Below are positions 18,618 to 26,960 of a stretch of 64,000 bases of DNA, in pieces (position 1 is the first letter of the stretch; the number at the start of each line of letters is the position of its first letter). Origin of the DNA: Kribbella kalugense (GTDB lineage: Bacteria; Actinomycetota; Actinomycetes; Propionibacteriales; Kribbellaceae). Under the pieces are notes generated by a model. That model searched no databases. It had not been told where the DNA came from and worked only from the letters and a program-made list of their open reading frames with translations. A program made the translations under genes and the position numbers. Where the stretch lies: the NCBI RefSeq assembly GCF_004365875.1, contig NZ_SODF01000001.1, positions 2,542,001 through 2,606,000 of the forward strand, given 5' to 3'.

Positions 18618-20276
18618 GTGGTCCTCAAGCCACGTACCTGGAGTAAACGAACCCGCGCCGCGGCGGTTGCCGGCGTCGCGGGGGTCGGCGCGCTCGCGCT
18701 GATCGCCGCCGCCGGGCCGGCCATGGCTGCCGATGCCGGATGGTGGCACCCCGGCGGCGGGAACCCCGGCGGGGATCACCACCCCAAGCCGGTGACCACG
18801 GCCACACCGATCAAGCACCTGGTGGTCATCTTCGACGAGAACATCTCGTTCGACCACTACTTCGGCACCTACCCGAAGGCCGCCAACACCGACGGCACGA
18901 AGTTCACCGCCGCGCACAACACGCCGCGGGTCAACGGCCTGACGAAGTCGCTGCTGACGAACAACCCGAACCAGTACGACCCGAGCCGGCTGACCCACGA
19001 GCAGGCGATGACCTGCGACCAGAACCACGGGTACGGCGCGGAGCAGAAGGCGTACAACGGCGGCAAGGCCGACAAGTTCGTCGAGTTCACCGAGACTGAC
19101 AAGTGCACCGGCCAGCCGATCCTGTACGGCGCGCCCGGCCTGGTGATGGACTACTACGACGGCAACACCGTGACCGGGCTGTGGAACTACGCCCAGCACT
19201 ACGCGATGAACGACAACTCGTACAGCAGCAACTTCGGCCCGTCGACTCCCGGTGCCCTCAACCTGGTCTCCGGCCAGACTCACGGCGTGTACGCCGTCGA
19301 CTCGGTGACCGGCCAGAAGGTCACCGACGCGTACACGGTCGCGTCGCCGGACGCCAACGGCGTCGGCACGGTCATCAACGACCCGGACCCGGCCTTCGAC
19401 GACTGCGCCGACAACAACCACACGTCGAAGAACGCGCTCGGCGTGATGACCGGTAAGAACGTCGGCGACCTGCTGAACAAGCAGGGCACCACCTGGGGCT
19501 GGTTCCAGGGCGGCTTCAAGCCGACCGGTTCTGCCAACGGGTACTCCGTCTGTGGCGCGACGCACCAGAACGTCGGTGGCGCCGCGGTGGTCGACTACAG
19601 CCCGCACCACAACCCGTTCGAGTACTACAAGTCGACCAGCAACCCCAAGCACCTGCCGCCGACGTCGGTCGCCAAGATCGGCCACACCGACCAGGCCAAC
19701 CACCAGTACGACCTGACCGACTTCGACGCCACCGTGAAGGCGGGCAACCTGCCGTCGGTGAGCTTCCTGAAGGCCGGCGAGTACCAGGACGGCCACGCCG
19801 GCTACTCCGACCCGCTCGACGAGCAGCAGTTCCTGGTCAAGACGATCAACGAGCTGCAGAAGTCCAAGGACTGGGCCTCCACCGCTGTTGTCGTCGCGTA
19901 CGACGACTCCGACGGCTGGTACGACCACGTGACACCGCCGCTGCGTAACGGCTCCACGGACGCCGCCAACGACCAGGCCGCCCTGTGCGGCGGCAAGCCG
20001 GCCTCCGGCGGGTACGCCGACCGGTGCGGCTACGGCCCGCGCCAGCCGATGCTGGTGATCAGCCCGTTCAGCAAGACCAACTACGTCGACCACAAGCAGA
20101 CCGACCAGACCTCGATCCTGAAGTTCATCGAGGACAACTGGAAGACCGGCGGTATCGGCGACGCGTCGTACGACAGCAAGGCAGGTTCGCTGACCGGGAT
20201 GTTCAACTTCTGGCAGCGCCCGAACACCCGACCGGTGCTGCTCGACCCCAAGACCGGGGCCGTCACCAGGCACTGA
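18618..20276 (+). CDS. Secreted phosphoesterase (phospholipase C / acid phosphatase family)
   Basis: Exported hydrolase of the bacterial phospholipase C superfamily, 552 residues. GTG start at 18618 has AAGGAG six bases upstream; an in-frame start at 18591 would lengthen the signal peptide. The signal peptide has a basic N-terminus, a hydrophobic core and cleavage near AMAADAG. The metal/nucleophile motif is HLVVIFDENISFDHYFGTYP, followed by SNFGPSTPG and the later metal-binding region VVVAYDDSDGWYDHVTPP. It releases phosphate from phosphoesters outside the cell. It is monocistronic with a strong terminator. A second member of the superfamily lies at 49773-51848. Confidence 0.9.
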   Translation: MVLKPRTWSKRTRAAAVAGVAGVGALALIAAAGPAMAADAGWWHPGGGNPGGDHHPKPVTTATPIKHLVVIFDENISFDHYFGTYPKAANTDGTKFTAAHNTPRVNGLTKSLLTNNPNQYDPSRLTHEQAMTCDQNHGYGAEQKAYNGGKADKFVEFTETDKCTGQPILYGAPGLVMDYYDGNTVTGLWNYAQHYAMNDNSYSSNFGPSTPGALNLVSGQTHGVYAVDSVTGQKVTDAYTVASPDANGVGTVINDPDPAFDDCADNNHTSKNALGVMTGKNVGDLLNKQGTTWGWFQGGFKPTGSANGYSVCGATHQNVGGAAVVDYSPHHNPFEYYKSTSNPKHLPPTSVAKIGHTDQANHQYDLTDFDATVKAGNLPSVSFLKAGEYQDGHAGYSDPLDEQQFLVKTINELQKSKDWASTAVVVAYDDSDGWYDHVTPPLRNGSTDAANDQAALCGGKPASGGYADRCGYGPRQPMLVISPFSKTNYVDHKQTDQTSILKFIEDNWKTGGIGDASYDSKAGSLTGMFNFWQRPNTRPVLLDPKTGAVTRH

Positions 20277-20286
20277 TCACCTAGCT

Positions 20287-20330
20287 ACACAACAGGGCCC
20301 GGACGATACTGTCCGGGCCCGGTTGTGTTT
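20287..20330. terminator. Bidirectional terminator between phosphoesterase and GH76 genes
   Basis: Long stem: GGGCCCGGAC pairs with GTCCGGGCCC around a 6-nt loop, extended by ACACAAC/GTTGTGT after one mismatch (18-position stem). It sits between two convergent genes with T-rich or A-rich flanks, so it can serve both strands. Confidence 0.85.
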
Positions 20331-20331
20331 C

Positions 20332-22203
20332 TCAGTTGTACGTCGCGGTCACGTGGTAGACGCGCCCGCCCCAGCCGTCGTCGGGGAACGAGTCCGACAC
20401 CCGGACGTACCCGGTCTTGTCGGCGCCGAGGTACGGCGTGAGGTCGAACGTCCGCGCGGCCTTGTTCTCACCGTCGTGGTACGGGTTGGTCTCCGTCGCC
20501 ACCGTGGTCCACTGCTGCCCGTCACCACTGACCTGTACGGCGAACTCGTTGTCGATGGTCAGCGTTGCGGACGCCGACGTTGCGTCGGACGGGAACGGGA
20601 AGCGGTAGACGAAGTACGAGTGCCCGTCGGCGAACCTGTTCTGTACGCCGTTGCTCTGCGAACCGTCCGCGTCGTACAGCCACGGGGTCTCGGCCGCCGT
20701 ACCGGTGTCGAAGTCGGCGGTGTGCGCGACCAGGATGTCGGAGCGCGTACTGAACGACAGCTGCGATCCGGACGTCGCCGTCGCAGTCACCGAGTAGCGA
20801 CCATCCGGCGTACCGGCCGGAATCGTCACGTCGAGCTGGGCCGAGGTGTGCACGGGTACGGCGTTACCGTGCGGGCGAAGCGTGACATTGGTTCGCGCCG
20901 GAGTCACGGTCCAGCCCGCAGGGGCCGTCGCTCGTACGGCGACCTGGAGGGGCTCATGACCCGTCGCCTGCAGCTGGACGGTCACCTTGACATGAGTCGC
21001 ACCGGCGGCTGCTGGCATCACGACTGGCAGGGCCGGATCGGTTGTCGCGGACAACGACCGTGTCGGCTGCGAGGTCGGTACGGCGGCGATCAGGGCGCTG
21101 AGGGCACTGGCCTGAGTACGCCAGTCGAAGACGTTCGGGTCGGCGCCGGCCCACCGCTCCCCCAGCCGGTCGGCCGCGTCCCGGGCGTTGTTCCAGACCG
21201 TGGCCGCCTGGGACGCGACGAAGTCCGTGTAGCGGTGGTCGTGCGTGGTGTCGGCGAGGTCCATCCAGTAGCGCATGAAGATGCCCTTGAACTGCTTGCC
21301 GTTGTCATCACACGTGCTGCCGGGCGCGTCGCAGTGCTCGGTCAGGACGCCGTCGGTGACCAGTCCGCCCGGAGCGATCGCCGCGTCGGCCAATCGCCGT
21401 ACCGTGGTCAAAAGCTTCGGGTTGTGGGTTGCCCTGTAGAGCTCGAGACCTGCACCGATCGCCAGGCCCTGGTTGTAGCTCCAGACCGTGTCGCCGTTGC
21501 TCGTGCAGTCGTCCTTCAGGCCGTCGTTGACCAGGCCGGCGGAGTTGATCATGCCGCTGCCGGTGAACCAGTTCCAGCCTTCCTGGGCGCGGCCGAGCCA
21601 GCGCTTGTCGTGCGGCATCCGGTTGTGCAGCTCGGCGGTCAGACGGATCCAGAGCCCGTTGGTGACCGCGTTCTTGTACGTACGCTCGGCGTTCCACCAG
21701 ACACCGCCGCCACACGTGCTCGGGTCCCAGTAACCCTCGACGTACTCCGCGATCTTGACCGCCATGTCGAGGTACTTGCGGTTCTTGGTCAGGTCGTACG
21801 CCTGGATCCAGGTCAGGCCCCACCACTCGGAGTCATCGATGGCGCGGCTGGTGAAGTTGCCGAGCAGCGGATCGCCGGACAGGTAGCCGGGCGGGAACAC
21901 GCCCTTGTCCTTCTCGAAAGTGTTGTCCAGCTGGGGCAGGTAGCGGCGGTCGCCGGTGCGCTGCATGTAGTCGCCGATGGTCTGCAACGCGACCGCGGAG
22001 TTCCACCAGCTGGAGGGGAACCACGCTTTGGTCGGCTCGTACGAACTCATCAGCTCGTCGGCGGCGACGCGGGCTCGGGCGGTGGCGGTAGGTCCGTCCA
22101 CCGGCGCCGGGCCGGCGCCGGCCGTCGAGGGAGAGGCCAGCGCAACGGTCACCAGGACCGCGCTGGCGAGCAGGACATGCAAACTTCGGGCGGGTCGATT
22201 CAC
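20332..22203 (-). CDS. Secreted GH76 endo-alpha-1,6-mannanase with C-terminal NEW3 domain
   Basis: Extracellular glycosidase of 623 residues. A signal peptide (residues 1-30, cleavage near STAGAG) precedes the (alpha/alpha)6 GH76 domain with the catalytic Asp pair at D123-D124 in DDSEWWGLTW. A C-terminal NPCBM-associated NEW3-like beta domain (about 400-500) and a final jelly-roll-like module of about 120 residues follow. GH76 enzymes cut alpha-1,6-mannan of yeast walls or actinobacterial lipoglycans. Start taken at GTG 22203 behind GGAGA. That ribosome binding site lies in a long inverted repeat with a LacI-type palindrome in its loop. Confidence 0.85.
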   Translation of the reverse strand: MNRPARSLHVLLASAVLVTVALASPSTAGAGPAPVDGPTATARARVAADELMSSYEPTKAWFPSSWWNSAVALQTIGDYMQRTGDRRYLPQLDNTFEKDKGVFPPGYLSGDPLLGNFTSRAIDDSEWWGLTWIQAYDLTKNRKYLDMAVKIAEYVEGYWDPSTCGGGVWWNAERTYKNAVTNGLWIRLTAELHNRMPHDKRWLGRAQEGWNWFTGSGMINSAGLVNDGLKDDCTSNGDTVWSYNQGLAIGAGLELYRATHNPKLLTTVRRLADAAIAPGGLVTDGVLTEHCDAPGSTCDDNGKQFKGIFMRYWMDLADTTHDHRYTDFVASQAATVWNNARDAADRLGERWAGADPNVFDWRTQASALSALIAAVPTSQPTRSLSATTDPALPVVMPAAAGATHVKVTVQLQATGHEPLQVAVRATAPAGWTVTPARTNVTLRPHGNAVPVHTSAQLDVTIPAGTPDGRYSVTATATSGSQLSFSTRSDILVAHTADFDTGTAAETPWLYDADGSQSNGVQNRFADGHSYFVYRFPFPSDATSASATLTIDNEFAVQVSGDGQQWTTVATETNPYHDGENKAARTFDLTPYLGADKTGYVRVSDSFPDDGWGGRVYHVTATYN

Positions 22204-22261
22204 GACGATGCATCTCCAAAGTTGGAAACGTTTCACCAGGCTTTTGGAGATGTATCGTCGT
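22202..22261. repeat. 19-bp inverted repeat enclosing the GH76 translation start
   Basis: Arms 22202-22220 and 22243-22261 are reverse complements with one mismatch. The downstream arm holds the Shine-Dalgarno sequence and touches the GTG start of the GH76 gene. In RNA this would sequester the ribosome binding site. The 22-nt loop contains the GAAACGTTTC palindrome. Confidence 0.7.
22225..22234. promoter_or_regulatory. LacI-type operator upstream of the GH76 gene
   Basis: GAAACGTTTC, a perfect palindrome inside TGGAAACGTTTCAC. This is the usual core of LacI/CcpA-family operators in actinobacterial glycosidase genes. It lies 22 bp upstream of the GTG start. A related site precedes the next upstream gene. 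No LacI gene is in the window. Confidence 0.7.
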
Positions 22262-22302
22262 CGCACCCGACAACGATGTCAATGCCGCAACAGCGGCAAG
22301 AT

Positions 22303-23259
22303 TCAGGCGAGGATCGCGGCGATCTCGTCCAGTTGCGCCGGCGTCAGCGGACCGTGCTGGAGAGCGCCCGCGTTCTCCTCGACCTGAGCGACCGTCTTGA
22401 AGCCGGGGATCGGGATGAACGCCTCGCTACGGGCCCAGAGCCAGCCGAGCGCGCCCTGCGCGAGCGTCCGGTCGCCGGAGGTGAGCACGTCGCGGATCGC
22501 GTCGAGACGGCGGAGCGACTCGGCCTGATCGCCGGTGGAGAAGTTCCAGCCGTGGCGTACGTCGTCAGCCGGCAGCGTGCTGTCCTGGGTGAATTTGCCG
22601 GTCAGCAGACCCATCCCGAGCGGACCTCGGACGATGCTCGCGAGGCCCTTGTCTTCGCAGAGTGCGAGGACGTCGGCGTTGCCTCCGAACACGTTGAAGT
22701 GTTGCTGGATCGCCTTGCAATTCGGGCTTTTCGCGAACAGAGCGGCCCGCTCCGGGTCGTCCGTGCTCCAGCCGATCGCCCGGACCTTGCCGGCGGCAAC
22801 CAGTTCCTCGAAGACCGCGAGTACGTCGTCCGCCTTGGCCAGGTCGTAGCCGCCGAGGTGGAACTGGTACAGATCGATCCGGTCCGTCCGGAGCCGGCGG
22901 AGCGACTCGTCACAGGCCCAGCGGATGTAGTCCGGGTCACCGTTCTCGCCCGGCGCCTCGCGGGTCTCCTCGACGTACGTGTAGCCGGCCTTGGACGCGA
23001 TCACGATGTCGTCCCGGACGTCCCCGAGCGCGTCCGCGATCAGCTTCTCGCTGTGCCCACACCCGTACACGTCAGCGGTGTCGAAGAACGTCACGCCCAG
23101 CTCGTACGCCCGCCGCAACGCCCGCTTCGACTCCCCGTCATCGATCACACCCCACCCCACCGGACTCCCCTGCCGAGCATGAGGTCCCCCGATCGCCCAA
23201 CACCCCATACCGAGCCCACTGACCACCGGCCCACCATCACCGAGCGAACGCCGAGTCAT
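22303..23259 (-). CDS. Aldo/keto reductase
   Basis: AKR-superfamily oxidoreductase of 318 residues. Active-site region VTFFDTADVYGCGHSEKLIADAL, barrel strand ILYQFHLGGY and C-terminal cofactor region IPGFKTVAQVEENAGAL. This resembles the perakine/pyridoxal-reductase-like or L-galactose dehydrogenase-like group. The ATG is preceded by GGAGG, and a LacI-type palindrome lies 18 bp upstream. The site is shared in type with the GH76 gene downstream, so both may respond to the same sugar regulator. A role in sugar oxidation is inference. Confidence 0.88.
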   Translation of the reverse strand: MTRRSLGDGGPVVSGLGMGCWAIGGPHARQGSPVGWGVIDDGESKRALRRAYELGVTFFDTADVYGCGHSEKLIADALGDVRDDIVIASKAGYTYVEETREAPGENGDPDYIRWACDESLRRLRTDRIDLYQFHLGGYDLAKADDVLAVFEELVAAGKVRAIGWSTDDPERAALFAKSPNCKAIQQHFNVFGGNADVLALCEDKGLASIVRGPLGMGLLTGKFTQDSTLPADDVRHGWNFSTGDQAESLRRLDAIRDVLTSGDRTLAQGALGWLWARSEAFIPIPGFKTVAQVEENAGALQHGPLTPAQLDEIAAILA

Positions 23260-23276
23260 GCCAACCTCCGTCGAAC

Positions 23277-23288
23277 GGGAACGTTTCC
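23277..23288. promoter_or_regulatory. LacI-type operator upstream of the aldo/keto reductase
   Basis: GGGAACGTTTCC followed by A, an imperfect version of the TGGAAACGTTTCCA consensus, 18 bp upstream of the reductase ATG. Confidence 0.55.
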
Positions 23289-23361
23289 AGCCACCAGATC
23301 ACGCCCCCGCCCCACAGTCCAACAGATGTTCCTACTGACCCCCACAACTCCCAGCAATGAG

Positions 23362-24768
23362 TCAGACCCCTTCACGGGCCTGCACGCGGCCGGACTGGAC
23401 CGCTTCGGCGAAGGTCTTGTGGTCTTGGGAGTTTTGGTCGGCGTACGTCGTGGCGAAGGTGGTTATTGCTTCGTCGAAGCGGGGGGATTTGCCTAGGTAG
23501 GCGGCTAGGGCGAAGCGGTCGCCGGAGCGGGCGTGGGCTCGGGCGAGGGTCCAGCCGCAGAGGCGCGCGTACAGGGTCATGGCTTCGGGGGTGAGGGTCT
23601 CGATGTCGGCGGAGAGTTTCCAGTCGCGGAGTTGGCGGACGTAGTAGTCCTGCTCGCCGTCGGCGGTGTCGGCGCGGAGCCAGCCGAGGAAGATGTCGCT
23701 GGCGGCCTGCATCAGGCGCTGGCCGACGACCACCCGCTCGCCTTGGTTCACATGCTCCGAGGGACCGGCGTACGACGACAACGCCGACGGCCCGGCCTGT
23801 TTGGCCTGGAGGAGCAGCGCCTCGTCTGCCACCGTCGACTCGAGCAGCATGATCCACGCCCGCGTTCCGACGCTGCCCACGCCGACCACCTTGTGCGCGA
23901 CATCGGTGAGGCGGAAGTGGTCGAGCAGGTGGCGGCGATCCTGCTGCAGGGTCTCGCGGTACCCGGCGATCAGATCCTGCATTTGCGCGAGCAGCTCCGC
24001 GCCGTCGAGGTCGGTCAGTTCGTCCATCGGTACGACGAGCGGCGGGTTCGAGACGATCCGGCGGCGGCCGTCGATCGTCGTGGTGAGCTTCCCGATCGCC
24101 TGCATACTGTCGCGGGTGTACGCCTTGGAAAGCATCCCCCGGGCCGCCTTAAGCCCCTTCCGCTCCCCCGACGGCAGCGTCGCCTTCAGCCGCTTGGCCG
24201 ACTCCTCGACGTCCAACCGCGCGTACCAGACCTCAAGAATCGGCTGGCCGGCGAACTCGCGCATCGCCTCGCGATAGCTGCGTACGGCGGTCAGCACGAT
24301 CTCGCGACACTCCTTGGCGCTGAACCCGTTGTCCTGCGCGGCCACCACGAAACTGGTCGCAAGCCGCTTCACGTCCCACTCGAACGGTCCGGGCAGCGTC
24401 TCGTCGAAGTCGTTGATGTCGAACACGAGCCGCCGCTCAGGAGACGCGTACGCACCGAAGTTCGACAGATGGGCGTCGCCCGACAGCTGGACCGACAAAC
24501 CGGTCGGCGTGGACTGGGCGAGGTCGGCGGCCATCACCAAAGCCGCGCCGCGGTAGAAGGTGAACGGCGAAACCAGCATCCGGCCGTTCCGGATCGGCAC
24601 CAGCTCCGGGACGCGCCCGTCGGCCTGGGTGAGCAGCAACCCGACCGGATCCCGCTTCGGGTCCAGCCGTACTTCGGCGTGCGACTCGAGCGGCACCACC
24701 TTCCGCACGGCCTTCCCGCGCGCCGCCCGCTCCTCCGCAGTCAGTTGCTCATCCAGTCGCGCGTTCAT
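23362..24768 (-). CDS. DUF2252 family protein
   Basis: Cytoplasmic protein of 468 residues with the DUF2252 domain across nearly its whole length. It holds kinase-like signatures: LSGDAHLSNFGAYASPERRLVFDINDFDE resembles the catalytic HxDxxxxN and DFD loops of aminoglycoside phosphotransferase-type kinases. The order GDAHLSNFG then DINDFDE fits that fold. No substrate is known for the family. The ATG at 24768 matches the usual N-terminus (MNARLDEQLTAEERAARG). It is divergent from the SsuD-like gene with 88 bp between them. Confidence 0.85.
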   Translation of the reverse strand: MNARLDEQLTAEERAARGKAVRKVVPLESHAEVRLDPKRDPVGLLLTQADGRVPELVPIRNGRMLVSPFTFYRGAALVMAADLAQSTPTGLSVQLSGDAHLSNFGAYASPERRLVFDINDFDETLPGPFEWDVKRLATSFVVAAQDNGFSAKECREIVLTAVRSYREAMREFAGQPILEVWYARLDVEESAKRLKATLPSGERKGLKAARGMLSKAYTRDSMQAIGKLTTTIDGRRRIVSNPPLVVPMDELTDLDGAELLAQMQDLIAGYRETLQQDRRHLLDHFRLTDVAHKVVGVGSVGTRAWIMLLESTVADEALLLQAKQAGPSALSSYAGPSEHVNQGERVVVGQRLMQAASDIFLGWLRADTADGEQDYYVRQLRDWKLSADIETLTPEAMTLYARLCGWTLARAHARSGDRFALAAYLGKSPRFDEAITTFATTYADQNSQDHKTFAEAVQSGRVQAREGV

Positions 24769-24856
24769 CAAGCCAGCCTGGCCCCTGCACCCCGGTCTTG
24801 ACCAGCCAGCGAGACGTCCCAAAGTCGACTAAACAAGTGAACTTAAGCTGTTTTGC

Positions 24857-25906
24857 ATGACTTTCCTCTGGTACATCCCGAACCAGGTCGACCCCGGTCA
24901 CCGCGGCGACGACACCGTCCAGGGACACAACAGCATCGACCGGCTGACCGAGCTGGCCCGGCTCACCGAGGACCACGGCTGGGGCGGCGCGCTGATCGGC
25001 ACCGGGTGGGGCCGGCCCGACACGTTCACGGTCGCGACCGCGCTCGCCGCCCGGACCACGACCTTCCAGCCGCTGGCCGCGATCCGGCCCGGATACTGGC
25101 ATCCCGCGCACTTCGCGTCCTCGGCGAGCACGCTCGACCAGCTGAGCGGCGGGCGGCTGCTGATCAACATCGTCTCCGGTCAGGACAACCTCGCGGCGTA
25201 CGGCGACAGCGAGGGCGATCAGCCCCAGCGCTACGCCCGCACGAAGGAGTTCCTCCAGCTGGTACGGCGGTTGTGGACCGAGGAGGACGTGACGTTCACC
25301 GGCGAGTACTTCTCGGTCACCGGATCCACGGTCGCGACGCATCCCGTCGTACGGGAAGGTCGGCCGCATCCGCGGCTGTACTTCGGTGGCGCGTCGGATG
25401 CCGCGCAACGAGTCGCTGCGACGGATGCCGACGTACAGCTGTTCTGGGGTGAGCCGCTGGACGGGATCGCCGGGCGGATCGCTCGGCTGCGGGAGCTGGA
25501 GAGCGAGCTCGGTCGCGAACACGCGCCGCTGGAGTTCGGGCTGCGGATCACCACGTTGGTCCGCGACACCACCGAGGAGGCCTGGGCCGACGCCGAGGCG
25601 AAGGTCGCGAAGATGGCCGAGGCGCAGGGCTCCAAGGACCGTCGCTGGTTCAAGGCCGTCGGCCAGCAGCGACTGCTCGAGCTCGCCGAACGCGGCGAGG
25701 TCCTCGACGACAACCTCTACACCGCACCGGGCAAGTACGGTGGCGGTGGCGCCGGCACCACCTGGCTCGTCGGCTCCCCCGACGAGGTCGCGAAGTCGCT
25801 GCGCAAGTACCGCGATCTCGGCGTCACGCACTTCATCCTCAGCGACACGCCGTACCGGGAGGAGACCGTCCGGATCGGCGACCAACTGCTGCCGCTACTG
25901 ACCTGA
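24857..25906 (+). CDS. LLM-class FMNH2-dependent monooxygenase (SsuD-like)
   Basis: Flavin-dependent TIM-barrel monooxygenase of 349 residues, close in length to alkanesulfonate monooxygenase SsuD, which splits C1-C14 sulfonates to sulfite and aldehyde. The N-terminus MTFLWYIPNQVDPGHRG, the GSGRLLINIVSGQ-type strand (GGRLLINIVSGQDNLAAYGD) and C-terminal PYREETVRIGDQLLP fit SsuD. It is not next to ssuABC, which lies 31 kb away, and no ssuE-type flavin reductase is adjacent. Other LLM enzymes acting on dimethyl sulfone, methanesulfonate or amines cannot be excluded. Confidence 0.85.
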   Translation: MTFLWYIPNQVDPGHRGDDTVQGHNSIDRLTELARLTEDHGWGGALIGTGWGRPDTFTVATALAARTTTFQPLAAIRPGYWHPAHFASSASTLDQLSGGRLLINIVSGQDNLAAYGDSEGDQPQRYARTKEFLQLVRRLWTEEDVTFTGEYFSVTGSTVATHPVVREGRPHPRLYFGGASDAAQRVAATDADVQLFWGEPLDGIAGRIARLRELESELGREHAPLEFGLRITTLVRDTTEEAWADAEAKVAKMAEAQGSKDRRWFKAVGQQRLLELAERGEVLDDNLYTAPGKYGGGGAGTTWLVGSPDEVAKSLRKYRDLGVTHFILSDTPYREETVRIGDQLLPLLT

Positions 25907-26022
25907 ACCTCCAAGCCTGAAAGGATGGCGTCATCGCTTGACGTCGCGTGCCGAGTGTGATCGGTTGATTACCGAGCGCCAGCGTCGGGTATGGGGCGCT
26001 GTGAGGCACGTGAGGAGCACAG

Positions 26023-26880
26023 ATGGTCGAATATCTGCCCCGGTCCGCGTGGAACGCGCGACCGCCGAAGGCCGGTCCGGGCAACCTGACCGTGTCCCGG
26101 GTCGAAGGCGCCGTGATCCACTGGCCGGGCACCGGGTCGACGAGCGTCATCCACAGCCAGGCAGCGGTCGCGTCCGCGTTGCGCGGCTGGCAGGACTACC
26201 ACATGGACAGCCGGGGCTGGTCGGACATCGCGTACCAGGTCGCCGTCGACCAGGCCGGCCGGGCCTGGACGTTGCGCGGCCTGCGCACCCAGTCCGGCGC
26301 CAACGGCGACAACGACGTGAACGAACGGTACGGCGCGATCCTGCTGGTCCTGGTCACCGGCGAGCAGCCGTCCGCCGCCCTGAAGGCGACCACCCGCGCG
26401 GTGATCGCCGACTTCCGCAAGCTCTACCCCCGCGGTACGGCGATCCGGCCGCACTCCGCGGTCCGTCCGGAGCCGACCGACTGCCCCGGCGATCCCGCCC
26501 GTGCCGCGATCGCCCGCGGCGAATTCACCCCTGGCCACTCGGAGGACGACGACATGACTCCCGCCCAGATGCAGGAACTGAAGAACTTCATCGAGGCCCG
26601 ATCGCAGGCGTACGCCCTCTGGGTGCACAAGCAGTTGCGCCGCGATCTGTCAGGGGTGATCAGGGCGTACGCGCTCGACATCAAGAACTACGAGCGCCAG
26701 ACCGACGCCGCCGACGCGGCCCGCGCTGCCGCCGCTGTCTGGGCGACGGCCCCCAAAAGCCTCCAGGTAGACGGCACCCCGAACCAGGATCCGGAAACCC
26801 CGGACCCGAACACCGACCCGGCCCCCGCCGACCCGGACCTCGACCCGTTCCCCCCGGTCGACACAACCCCGGCCCAATAA
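26023..26880 (+). CDS. Peptidoglycan-recognition / N-acetylmuramoyl-L-alanine amidase-like protein
   Basis: Amidase_2/PGRP-fold protein of 285 residues that would cut the bond between MurNAc and L-Ala. Zn ligands are visible: His in GAVIHWPG, His in IRPHSAVRPEPTDCPGD and the Cys of TDCPGD. The region WSDIAYQVAVDQAGRAWTLRG is the family's central strand. There is no signal peptide, as in phage lysins. The C-terminal 110 residues contain a helical segment and a Pro/Asp-rich tail (many PD steps). It starts behind GAGGAG and stands alone. Phage origin is possible, but no other phage gene is near. Confidence 0.82.
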   Translation: MVEYLPRSAWNARPPKAGPGNLTVSRVEGAVIHWPGTGSTSVIHSQAAVASALRGWQDYHMDSRGWSDIAYQVAVDQAGRAWTLRGLRTQSGANGDNDVNERYGAILLVLVTGEQPSAALKATTRAVIADFRKLYPRGTAIRPHSAVRPEPTDCPGDPARAAIARGEFTPGHSEDDDMTPAQMQELKNFIEARSQAYALWVHKQLRRDLSGVIRAYALDIKNYERQTDAADAARAAAAVWATAPKSLQVDGTPNQDPETPDPNTDPAPADPDLDPFPPVDTTPAQ

Positions 26881-26894
26881 GCCCGCCCTCCCAC

Positions 26895-26926
26895 CCAGGT
26901 CCCGCCGCTTTGTCGGCGGGGCCTGG
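26895..26926. terminator. Hairpin between convergent amidase and membrane protein genes
   Basis: A 13-bp GC-rich stem with one wobble pair (CCAGGTCCCGCCG with CGGCGGGGCCTGG) around CTTTGT, in the 80-bp convergent gap. No clear T-tract, but position and strength suggest termination. Confidence 0.6.
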
Positions 26927-26960
26927 TTAGGTGTTGGGGTGGATCTTGCAAGTGGCTGGT

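Noticed and set aside
20323..23496. Open frame of 1057 codons on the plus strand
   Set aside because: It lies antisense to the GH76 and aldo/keto reductase genes, both with clear domain motifs, and its translation has no recognisable domain.
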